5,730 nt of DNA from an uncultured Taibaiella sp. (GTDB lineage Bacteria; Bacteroidota; Bacteroidia; Chitinophagales; Chitinophagaceae). The translations under genes and the position numbers were made by a program. Under the pieces are notes generated by a model that was not told where the DNA came from, ran no database searches, and saw only the letters and a program-made list of their open reading frames with translations. Position 1 is the first letter of the stretch; each line of letters starts with the position of its first letter. The stretch lies in assembly GCA_946886975.1 (NCBI GenBank), contig CAMPJV010000186.1, forward strand, positions 1-5,730, written 5' to 3'. Positions 1 to 5,208 of this stretch are shown here, one piece after another.

Positions 1-50
1 GCAGTAGCTTTACTGAAGGCGGTGGCGACGATGCGGATCTGGCGCTATAG
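1..50 (+). CDS. C-terminal end of an unidentified gene (partial, starts before the window)
   Basis: Reading from position 3, the frame gives SSFTEGGGDDADLAL and then a TAG stop at 48-50. An intrinsic terminator begins seven bases later, which is where the end of a gene would be expected. The tail is glycine- and aspartate-rich, like a disordered acidic C-terminus. Position 1 of the same strand opens another frame that runs straight through the terminator, so it is less likely to be coding. Fifteen residues are too few to name a family, and no function is proposed. Confidence 0.4.
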   Translation, partial: SSFTEGGGDDADLAL

Positions 51-56
51 TTTAGG

Positions 57-89
57 AACAGCCCATTCGAAAGGATGGGCTGTTTTTTA
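57..89 (+). terminator. Strong intrinsic terminator after the leftmost gene
   Basis: The arms 57-68 and 73-84 can pair over 12 bp (core ACAGCCCAT with ATGGGCTGT, plus one T-G wobble) around a GAAA tetraloop closed by C-G. The right arm runs into six T residues (83-88). This is a textbook Rho-independent terminator and lies seven bases after the TAG at 48-50. The A residues at the foot of the left arm could give some activity on the other strand as well. Confidence 0.85.
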
Positions 90-155
90 TTCGCCTTTCT
101 CCTTAAGGAGGAGCAGTGAAAAAAGGGCTGATGATGCCTTTATCACTGGAGTTAC

Positions 156-199
156 GTCTCTATAATGTCTCTAAAAGGTCTCTATAAAGTCTCTATAAG
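156..199. repeat. Four tandem copies of an 11-bp unit (GTCTCTATAAn)
   Basis: Copies lie at 156-166, 167-177, 178-188 and 189-199 with an exact 11-bp period. They read GTCTCTATAAT, GTCTCTAAAAG, GTCTCTATAAA and GTCTCTATAAG, so only the last base and one internal T/A vary. The array sits in the 194-bp non-coding stretch between the terminator and the end of the minus-strand transporter gene. The same stretch also holds a 12-bp perfect palindrome, CTCCTTAAGGAG, at 99-110. A period near one helical turn would place each copy on the same face of the DNA, which would fit a protein-binding array, but slippage-derived repetition explains it equally well. Confidence 0.8.
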
Positions 200-283
200 G
201 GTCGGCCTAACCCCGTGAGGCTTAGAAATGCCTGAACACGTTCTATAGCACACAAGTCAGTAACATAGATGGGCCGCCACCAC

Positions 284-628
284 CTAGTGCTTGATAGACT
301 TGGAGAACAGGTTAATCAGCACCACTCCGACAAGGATAAGAGCGATACCCGCGATGGCGTAGGCGTCAAGCTTCTGTTTGTGCAGGAAGTAACCGGCAAT
401 AGCTACGAACACTATGCCCAGCCCTGCCCAGATGGCATACGCGATCCCCACAGGAATAACCCTGAGGCTCAGAGTAAGGAAGAAAAGGCCAATGATGTAC
501 ATAATAAGCACACCAACGGATGGCCATAGCTTAGAGAACTCTTTCGTGTAGATAAGACAAGAGGTAGCTATCACTTCTGCGATGATACCCAGCATTAAAT
601 AGAAGAAATAGATAAGTTTTCCTTGCAT
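284..628 (-). CDS. Small multidrug resistance (SMR) efflux transporter, EmrE/QacE type
   Basis: This 114-residue, four-helix inner-membrane protein matches the length and layout of EmrE (110 residues). SMR proteins of this type work as antiparallel dimers that exchange protons for lipophilic cations such as quaternary ammonium compounds. Visible landmarks are the essential membrane glutamate in helix 1 (Glu18 in GIIAEVIAT, equivalent to EmrE Glu14), LWPSVG at 34-39, and IPVGIAYAIWAGLGIV at 58-73 with Tyr64 and Trp67 (EmrE Tyr60 and Trp63). The C-terminal NLFSKSIKH is close to EmrE's NLLSRSTPH. The IP-GIAYAIW-G-GIV pattern favours the drug-exporting branch over the guanidinium exporters (Gdx/SugE), but that assignment is from motif reading only. 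The ATG start precedes helix 1 directly. A promoter-like box lies 8 bp upstream, so the gene is probably transcribed separately from the glycosyltransferase. No regulator gene is adjacent. Confidence 0.95.
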   Translation of the reverse strand: MQGKLIYFFYLMLGIIAEVIATSCLIYTKEFSKLWPSVGVLIMYIIGLFFLTLSLRVIPVGIAYAIWAGLGIVFVAIAGYFLHKQKLDAYAIAGIALILVGVVLINLFSKSIKH

Positions 629-635
629 AGCGTCC

Positions 636-674
636 TCAAAAATAAGCCCCTGAAAGCTAAGAAGCTAATGGGGC
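636..674 (-). terminator. Probable intrinsic terminator of the glycosyltransferase gene
   Basis: On the minus strand, GCCCC (674-670) pairs with GGGGC (650-646). Inside, AGCT (666-663) pairs with AGCT (658-655) around a 4-base loop, with a 4x3 internal loop between the two stems. The hairpin is followed by TTATTTTT. It lies 22 bases after the glycosyltransferase stop, in the right orientation to end that transcript before the SMR gene. The interrupted stem makes it weaker than the one at 57-89. Confidence 0.45.
637..644 (-). promoter_or_regulatory. Candidate -7 promoter box for the SMR transporter
   Basis: Read on the minus strand this is TATTTTTG, an exact match to the Bacteroidota -7 consensus TAnnTTTG. 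It ends 8 bases before the ATG at 628. Transcription from it would leave a leader of only a few bases, although AGGA does sit just before the start. No TTTG-like -33 element is evident at the usual distance. The box also overlaps the T-tract of the terminator proposed at 636-674, so its identity is uncertain. Confidence 0.4.
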
Positions 675-696
675 GCTGCAATAACAGTCAGGAGCG

Positions 697-1560
697 TTAA
701 GTCACTTTGTAGTTCTTATGCTCGCCGATGCGGTAGCCAGTTAATCGCTCCACCCACATCTTCAGTCTATGCTTCAGGGTCAAAACTTTCTTGCTGGGGT
801 CATAATTGTACTCCCAGTTCTTGCGGGCTATTCTATCCTGCATCACAATAGGGTGTGTACCGGTGAACTTCCGCAATGATTCCACAAGACTGTAGTCATA
901 CTCACTTGCCTCAACGATGTTTGCATTCATCCATTCGTCGTCATGCCAATACCTGCTGACCAGTTTGCTTTTTAGCTGCTGTGCACGCGGATCCCGCACC
1001 CAGCCATAGTGGTAGATCGAAGCGTCGATAGACTTCACCCTCAGCTTCTTATCACCTATGCGAAAGCCTTGAGCATCCTTATAAGATCTGATTCGTTTAT
1101 CGTTCCTAATGATCCGCACCTCGTGACTATACCATTTTGGACTATCAGCAACATATTCATACGACCCGTAAAAATGCACGTATTTAAACAAGAGCCCCTG
1201 CACCCTCGCATCGTCCTTGTACCTGATCATCGCATTCCTGCATGCGGAAAGATATTTCTCGTGCAGCACTTCATCCCCTTGGATATAGAAACCCCAATCA
1301 CCTGTAATATGATCGAGCGCTATATTAGTTTGCTCCGCTAATATCCGCCCGCCCTCGCGCATTGATTCATCCCAAACCGTATCAATTATGCGGATCTTAG
1401 GATCATTGAGGTTGGTAATGCTTTCTCTTGTACCATCATCACAATCCCCAACGGCCACTATCATTTCGTCGCACATAGGAAGAACTGACCTGATAGATTC
1501 CAGAAACGGATAGTCCAGCTTTATGCCGTTCCTTATAAAGGTGAAGCCGCTAACTTTCAT
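697..1560 (-). CDS. Family 2 (GT-A fold) glycosyltransferase
   Basis: The product (287 residues) is a soluble, probably membrane-associated sugar transferase that would add a nucleotide-activated sugar to a glycan or lipopolysaccharide-type acceptor; donor and acceptor cannot be read from the sequence. The N-terminus KVSGFTFIRNGIKLDYPFL with MIVAVGDCDDGT (33-44) is the usual GT2 opening that binds the nucleotide. The expected DxD metal site falls at GDWGFYIQGDEVLHE (87-101), where it reads Q94-G95-D96-E97. The C-terminal part is basic and rich in Trp and Tyr. An open frame extends upstream to a TTG at 1623, but the ATG at 1560 is preferred: the family-typical sequence begins there, and a perfect TAnnTTTG box at 1609-1616 lies inside the extension. 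The gene stands alone in its transcript, with a candidate terminator after it. The family call is firm, the specificity unknown. Confidence 0.82.
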   Translation of the reverse strand: MKVSGFTFIRNGIKLDYPFLESIRSVLPMCDEMIVAVGDCDDGTRESITNLNDPKIRIIDTVWDESMREGGRILAEQTNIALDHITGDWGFYIQGDEVLHEKYLSACRNAMIRYKDDARVQGLLFKYVHFYGSYEYVADSPKWYSHEVRIIRNDKRIRSYKDAQGFRIGDKKLRVKSIDASIYHYGWVRDPRAQQLKSKLVSRYWHDDEWMNANIVEASEYDYSLVESLRKFTGTHPIVMQDRIARKNWEYNYDPSKKVLTLKHRLKMWVERLTGYRIGEHKNYKVT

Positions 1561-1608
1561 TGAAACGGAATAGTCTTGAGGGCATGATGGGGGTCGTGAA
1601 ATCAAGTG

Positions 1609-1616
1609 CAAAACTA
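1609..1616 (-). promoter_or_regulatory. Candidate -7 promoter box for the glycosyltransferase
   Basis: The minus strand reads TAGTTTTG, an exact TAnnTTTG match, 48 bases upstream of the ATG at 1560. Transcription would start around 1600-1604 and give a leader of about 40 bases. That argues against translation from the TTG at 1623, which would lie upstream of the transcript. No convincing -33 TTTG element is seen. Confidence 0.45.
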
Positions 1617-1678
1617 CTAACAATTAAGAAATGTTTGAGAGCAGGAGCATAACCGTCAGAGGCGTTTTTACCAATGTG

Positions 1679-1708
1679 TTGACACTTATTTGTATGAACT
1701 ATCCTTAG
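1679..1708 (+). promoter_or_regulatory. Weak candidate promoter for the hydrolase
   Basis: TTGACA (1679-1684) is followed after 15 bases by TATCCTTAG (1700-1708), which only partly resembles the Bacteroidota TAnnTTTG box. It ends 8 bases before the ATG at 1717. A similar TATCTTAG lies in front of the cytochrome gene at 4286. The position in a divergent intergenic region fits a promoter, but the match is imperfect. Confidence 0.22.
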
Positions 1709-1716
1709 CTTTAGAA

Positions 1717-2421
1717 ATGAAGCGGAAGATCGGCTGCCTGGTAATACACGGCTTTGGTGGTAGTATCCGAGAGGTGCAACCGCTCAAAGACGCACTGGAA
1801 CTTAATGGATACATCACAAAATGTCCGGCCCTGAAAGGACACACCGGCGTCAAAGAGGATTTGAAATTTGTTACTTACCACGATTGGGTTACTTCTGCGG
1901 AAGAAGAGCTTGTCTGTCTGAAGAACGAATGCGAGCAGGTGTTTATTCTTGGATTCTCCATGGGAGGCCTCATCGGGACCAGGCTGGCTTTGAAATACAA
2001 GGTGGATGGGCTGATCACAATCAACACCCCTATATATTACCTCGACATCAAAAAGATTTACGCTAACATAATCCATGACCTGAAAACGAGAGACTACAGC
2101 AATATAAAGCGGTACCTAAAACCCTCGAACAGGCTGCCGTTAAAAGCACTCTGGAACTTCAGACTATTACTCGGGGGAACAAAGAATCTCATACAACAGC
2201 TCCAGGCGCCGCTGATGGTAATACAATCGATAGATGACGATGTTGTACAACACCGGAGTGCAGGATATATTTACAGGCACGCCTCCAGCGATATTAAGCA
2301 GCTTGCTACCTATGCGAGAGGTGGTCATGTTTTGCTTCTGGGAGAGATGTGCCCAACAGTCATAAAAGATATCTTTAATTTCCTTGAAGGCCAATCTGTA
2401 CAGATGGAGCAACGAGCCTAA
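1717..2421 (+). CDS. Alpha/beta hydrolase, Est30-like carboxylesterase / monoacylglycerol lipase family
   Basis: This cytosolic serine hydrolase of 234 residues resembles the Est30 carboxylesterase type of Geobacillus and related monoacylglycerol lipases, which cleave short- to medium-chain carboxylic esters. It has no signal peptide. In order the sequence shows the oxyanion-hole motif HGFGGS (11-16), GHTG (41-44), the nucleophile elbow GFSMGG with Ser81, VIQSIDDDVV (168-177) with the likely acid Asp174, and GGHVLL (202-207) with the catalytic His204. Spacing between Ser, Asp and His is close to that in Est30, and the segment 110-160 between them is the usual cap. The open frame reaches back to a TTG at 1690, but the ATG at 1717 starts directly at the first beta strand and follows the candidate promoter. 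The acetyltransferase gene begins 24 bp after the stop, so the two may share a transcript. The natural substrate is unknown. Confidence 0.9.
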   Translation: MKRKIGCLVIHGFGGSIREVQPLKDALELNGYITKCPALKGHTGVKEDLKFVTYHDWVTSAEEELVCLKNECEQVFILGFSMGGLIGTRLALKYKVDGLITINTPIYYLDIKKIYANIIHDLKTRDYSNIKRYLKPSNRLPLKALWNFRLLLGGTKNLIQQLQAPLMVIQSIDDDVVQHRSAGYIYRHASSDIKQLATYARGGHVLLLGEMCPTVIKDIFNFLEGQSVQMEQRA

Positions 2422-2445
2422 ATCTATTACACTATTTTGTTCGCT

Positions 2446-2976
2446 ATGTCAGGCAACACTATCGATCTCTCACTCCGGGACGCCACAACAGCGGACGCAG
2501 CCCTTCTTAGTGAACTCAGCAGAGTTACATTCAGTGATACCTTTGCGAGTCAGAACAGTCTCGCGGATATGGAAGCCTACCTCTCATCCAACTTTCTCAT
2601 CGACGACATACGGCTTGAGCTTTCCGAGCCATCCACGAAGTACCTGATTGCTGAATTTCAGGGCAAAGCAATAGGATATGCCAAGCTGGGCGAAAAAGAA
2701 CTGCCTAAGGCTTTAGAAGGAAAGAAAGTTATAGAACTCGAAAGGCTGTATGTCTTGAAAGAATACCATGGTCGCAAAGTAGGAGCGACGCTCATGCATG
2801 CATGCATACAGTACGCGGCAGCGCAAGGGTTTGATGTGCTATGGTTAGGTGTATGGGAATACAATACAAAAGCCAGGAACTTCTACAAAGACTTTGGGTT
2901 TGTAAAGTTTGGGGAACACCCTTTTGTCCTCGGAAGCGATGTACAGACAGACTGGATGATGAAACTAGACCTTTAG
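2446..2976 (+). CDS. GNAT-family N-acetyltransferase, PaiA-like
   Basis: This 176-residue cytosolic acetyl-CoA-dependent transferase resembles Bacillus subtilis PaiA, which acetylates polyamines such as spermidine. Supporting features are RDATTADAALLSELS (11-25) as the GNAT first strand and helix, FSDTFASQNS (29-38), IELERLYVLKEYHGRKVGATLM (96-117) carrying the acetyl-CoA pyrophosphate loop (GRKVGA), and WLGVWEYNTKARNFYKDFGF (133-152), nearly the PaiA signature WLGVWE-N--A--FY---GF. The end, LGSDVQTDWMMKLDL, also follows PaiA. The frame can be extended to a TTG at 2437, but the ATG at 2446 is the better start. TATTTTG at 2434-2440, close to a -7 box, just precedes it, so the gene may have its own promoter besides read-through from the hydrolase. 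Polyamine specificity is inferred from family resemblance only. Confidence 0.9.
   Translation: MSGNTIDLSLRDATTADAALLSELSRVTFSDTFASQNSLADMEAYLSSNFLIDDIRLELSEPSTKYLIAEFQGKAIGYAKLGEKELPKALEGKKVIELERLYVLKEYHGRKVGATLMHACIQYAAAQGFDVLWLGVWEYNTKARNFYKDFGFVKFGEHPFVLGSDVQTDWMMKLDL
2793..2807. repeat. Short (ATGC)n tract inside the acetyltransferase gene
   Basis: CATGCATGCATGCAT is a perfect alternating purine-pyrimidine run whose 2794-2807 portion is palindromic. It encodes the residues Met-His-Ala-Cys of the helix after the acetyl-CoA loop. Loss or gain of one 4-base unit would shift the reading frame. With so few units it is probably stable and may simply reflect the codons needed. Confidence 0.5.
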
Positions 2977-2981
2977 CTGCA

Positions 2982-4079
2982 CTAGCTTTTTCCCAGGATC
3001 ATCAGCATCCTTCCATGCTCAAATATGGCGTGGGCAAACGTAGGCTGTACGTTGTATGGAAGATTATATTCCTTGGCCACCTGCTCCACTATCGGCGCAA
3101 TCTTAGGGTAATGGATGTGACAAATATTAGGAAATAAGTGGTGTTCAATCTGGAAGTTTAACCCGCCGATAAACCAACCAGTGATGGTGCTGCCGGTACC
3201 AAAATTCGTGGTATTTAATAGCTGATGCACGGCCCATGTATCTTCCATTTTACGGGTAGGAGGAGGATCAGGGAAAGACGAAGTTTCCATCACGTGCGCC
3301 GGCTGGAATATGAGTGCAAGGGACAGCCCGGCTATCATATGCATTACAACAAAACCGGCCACAACATGATACCAGGCGAACCCGGAGAACATAATTGGAA
3401 GGACTATGATGTGCAGGAAATAAAACACTTTCAGTAGACTAAGCTCTATAAGTGCCTTCTTCAATGTAAGCTTTTCCTTTTTTAGTAGATCCTCTTTGGC
3501 ATACTTAAATAACTGCCTGTAGTCCTTTGCTGTTATCCAAAACAGATTCATCAGCATATATAAGAACCATGCATACAGGTGCTGAAAACGGTGAAATGCT
3601 TTCCTTGGCTTGTGAGGCGACATACGAAGCATAAACCCTGCCTCTATATCTTCATCCAATCCTTCTAGATTGGTGTAAGTGTGGTGCAAAACATTGTGCT
3701 GTATCTTCCAGTTGGGTGAATACCCGCCTAATATATTCAGCACCTTGCCAAGGAGGCTGTTTAAAGTCTTGTTATTAGAGTATGATCCGTGGTTGGAATC
3801 ATGCATTACAGAAGTACCTATGCCAACAATACCTAAACCCATTAGTACCCACGCACCATAAAACAGTGCAATACTGGTACTTAACAGACCTGTCATGACA
3901 GCAATAAGAGGTATGAAATATAGTGACAGCATGACCACTGTCTTTATTTTCATCTTAGCGTTCGCAGTCTTCTGAAGATTGTTTGCCTGGAAATATTCCT
4001 CTACTCTTAATTTCACCGTGTCATAAAAGCTGTCCTGACCCTTAGAGGCAAACTTTACTATTGATTTTTTTCCTTGCAC
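2982..4079 (-). CDS. Membrane fatty acyl-CoA / acyl-lipid desaturase (linoleoyl-CoA or delta-6-like)
   Basis: The product (365 residues) is an integral inner-membrane di-iron desaturase that inserts a double bond into a fatty acyl chain using O2 and reducing power. The three histidine boxes are HDSNH (93-97), HNVLHH (128-133) and QIEHH (310-314); the Q in the third box is typical of the front-end (delta-6-like) group. Hydrophobic segments lie near 47-66, 69-91, 170-184, 214-233 and 236-258. There is no N-terminal cytochrome b5 domain, so electrons must come from a separate donor such as ferredoxin. The start is a GTG at 4079 behind AGGAA; an in-frame stop at 4098-4100 limits extension, and the next ATG (codon 43) would remove the family-typical region KFASKGQDSFYDTVKLRV. 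It is divergent from the cytochrome gene and converges on the acetyltransferase. A TAATTTG at 4114-4120 is the only, poor, -7 candidate. Regiospecificity is unknown. Confidence 0.92.
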   Translation of the reverse strand: MQGKKSIVKFASKGQDSFYDTVKLRVEEYFQANNLQKTANAKMKIKTVVMLSLYFIPLIAVMTGLLSTSIALFYGAWVLMGLGIVGIGTSVMHDSNHGSYSNNKTLNSLLGKVLNILGGYSPNWKIQHNVLHHTYTNLEGLDEDIEAGFMLRMSPHKPRKAFHRFQHLYAWFLYMLMNLFWITAKDYRQLFKYAKEDLLKKEKLTLKKALIELSLLKVFYFLHIIVLPIMFSGFAWYHVVAGFVVMHMIAGLSLALIFQPAHVMETSSFPDPPPTRKMEDTWAVHQLLNTTNFGTGSTITGWFIGGLNFQIEHHLFPNICHIHYPKIAPIVEQVAKEYNLPYNVQPTFAHAIFEHGRMLMILGKS

Positions 4080-4176
4080 TTCCTGAATGGGATAAATTTA
4101 CGTGAAGATAGTTCAAATTACCAGAACTCAGTGTTAAAGTGATGGACCATATCAGGTTGGCTAATTTAATATCTTG

Positions 4177-4186
4177 TTTTCGAAAA
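4177..4186. promoter_or_regulatory. Palindrome TTTTCGAAAA in the divergent intergenic region
   Basis: This perfect 10-bp palindrome lies near the middle of the 206-bp gap between the desaturase (starts 4079, minus) and the cytochrome gene (starts 4286, plus). It could be a binding site shared by both divergent promoters, but palindromes of this length in A/T-rich DNA arise by chance. The rest of the gap shows no RNA gene or convincing ORF. Confidence 0.2.
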
Positions 4187-4267
4187 TGTCTTTCGCGCTA
4201 AACGAACAGCAACGCCAAAGGAATCCTATAATAAGTATGCGTCAAAGGCTTTTCCTTCCATAAGCTT

Positions 4268-4275
4268 TATCTTAG
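4268..4275 (+). promoter_or_regulatory. Candidate -7 promoter box for the MORN-cytochrome gene
   Basis: TATCTTAG matches TAnnTTTG at seven of eight positions and ends 10 bases before the ATG at 4286. A leader of only a few bases would result. The expected -33 TTTG is not seen about 19-21 bases further upstream. Confidence 0.4.
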
Positions 4276-4285
4276 CGACTCTTTT

Positions 4286-5149
4286 ATGAGGAAACTGCTT
4301 TCAGTTTGCATATTGATATTTGTGGCACAGGTGCTGGCGGCACAGCAAAACAAAAACCTACATAGCACTACTAGAGTCTACACGGAGGACGGTAAGCTGC
4401 AGATGTTAATCGCATACGATCCCAAATGCGCATGCCGTACGTATACTGAATATTATCATGATGGCAAGGTATATGCACATCGGACATTTAAAGTAACTGA
4501 TAGGGGAGAGTACATCGATGGAGAGGATGTAACCTACTACCCCGATGGCAGTATTAAGATCTACAAAACCTGGAAGAATTCCTTACCTGATGGAAAAGCT
4601 TATTCCAAACATGACAATGGTCAGTTAGAACACGAGGAATATTACAATGGGAAATTTAAGACAGGTACATGGAAGTACTATAATAAAAAAGGTGAATTAG
4701 TGAGGGAACTTGTATATGAACCAGGTAAGACCCTCTGGAATAGCAAGAAGGAGAACTACACCGCGAAGTACTATTCCACTGGAGCATTAGTATATGCTGA
4801 GGTGTATAAGGACGGTAAAAAAATCAGCTCAACAGAGAAAGGCTCGCTTAAAGCTGTATCAAAGGAAACAGAACTTTTGGATGGGCCTAAATTGTTCGCT
4901 ATGAAGTGCTCAGCCTGCCACTCCTCCGATAAGGATGGTTATGGTCCCGCCTTAAAGGGTGTTGCTGCTAAGAGAAGTAAGGATTGGCTATTCCTCATGA
5001 TTAGAAATGGAATGAAGCTTGTCGATGAAGGAGATAAAACGGCAGTGGCCCTTTATAACAAGTGGGGAAAGAAGAAACATCCAAATATGGAAAAACTGAG
5101 CAACAAACAGGTCCAGTTGTTGATTGACTATCTTAAAGGACTGAAATAA
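4286..5149 (+). CDS. Secreted fusion of MORN-variant repeats and a mono-haem cytochrome c domain
   Basis: This 287-residue exported protein has a signal peptide at 1-19 (hydrophobic core LLSVCILIFVAQVLA, likely cleaved before QQNKN). Residues about 30-180 hold MORN-variant repeats of the toxin-antitoxin YwqK type: YHDGKVYAHRTF, YYPDGSIKIYKTW, KHDNGQLEHEEYYNGKFKTGTWKYYNKKGELV and YYSTGALVYAEVY. Residues 198-287 form a class I cytochrome c: DGPKLFAMKCSACHSSD with the haem-binding CSACH (208-212, His212 the axial ligand), GPALKGVAAKRS (220-231), and a final helix LSNKQVQLLIDYLKGL. The sixth ligand is either Met268 (HPNME) or His265. The MORN part has an unusual CAC (48-50). The cytochrome would act in the periplasm as an electron carrier; the repeats may bind a partner or membrane. 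The quinoprotein gene begins 59 bp downstream, which makes that enzyme the likely electron donor (inference). Confidence 0.92.
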   Translation: MRKLLSVCILIFVAQVLAAQQNKNLHSTTRVYTEDGKLQMLIAYDPKCACRTYTEYYHDGKVYAHRTFKVTDRGEYIDGEDVTYYPDGSIKIYKTWKNSLPDGKAYSKHDNGQLEHEEYYNGKFKTGTWKYYNKKGELVRELVYEPGKTLWNSKKENYTAKYYSTGALVYAEVYKDGKKISSTEKGSLKAVSKETELLDGPKLFAMKCSACHSSDKDGYGPALKGVAAKRSKDWLFLMIRNGMKLVDEGDKTAVALYNKWGKKKHPNMEKLSNKQVQLLIDYLKGLK

Positions 5150-5168
5150 CACCTTCACTGTCAGGCCG

Positions 5169-5197
5169 TTGCGAGGCATCATTTTTTAGTGTTTTTG
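5169..5197 (+). promoter_or_regulatory. Candidate promoter for the PQQ dehydrogenase
   Basis: TTG (5169-5171), then 18 bases, then TGTTTTTG (5190-5197), which is TAnnTTTG with one mismatch. It ends 11 bases before the ATG at 5209. It would let the dehydrogenase be expressed apart from the cytochrome gene, though read-through across the 59-bp gap is equally possible. Confidence 0.3.
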
Positions 5198-5208
5198 TGC
5201 AGATCAGT

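Noticed and set aside
116..187. A 23-codon ORF starting with GTG after AAGGAGG
   Set aside because: The ribosome site is good by classical standards but only 4 bases from the GTG. The peptide resembles no family and its end runs into the 11-bp repeats. The AAGGAG is also half of the palindrome CTCCTTAAGGAG. It cannot be supported as a gene.
205..221. Small hairpin GCCT...AGGC downstream of the SMR gene
   Set aside because: It has only a 4-bp stem and no T-run on either strand, so it is not supported as a terminator.
269..529. An 86-codon plus-strand frame antisense to the SMR gene
   Set aside because: It is a shadow of a well-supported transporter gene, with polar low-complexity composition and no family features.
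629..700. Possible guanidine riboswitch upstream of the SMR gene
   Set aside because: No paired hairpins with ACGR loops or ykkC-like core are visible. The structure is better explained as a terminator, and the protein looks like the drug-export branch.
1711..2076. A 121-codon minus-strand frame inside the hydrolase
   Set aside because: It is antisense to a hydrolase with a full catalytic triad and shows no recognisable motif.
2973..2990. AGCT-gcact-AGCT followed by T residues between the acetyltransferase and desaturase
   Set aside because: The stem is only 4 bp with mismatches outside, too weak to call a terminator.
4186..4263. A 25-codon ORF (ATG at 4186) in the divergent intergenic region
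   Set aside because: It is short, has no ribosome site, resembles nothing known and overlaps the promoter region of the cytochrome gene.
5164..5187. GCC/GGC hairpin followed by six T residues after the MORN-cytochrome gene
   Set aside because: The stem has only 3 bp with a 7-base loop, so it is unlikely to terminate transcription before the dehydrogenase gene.
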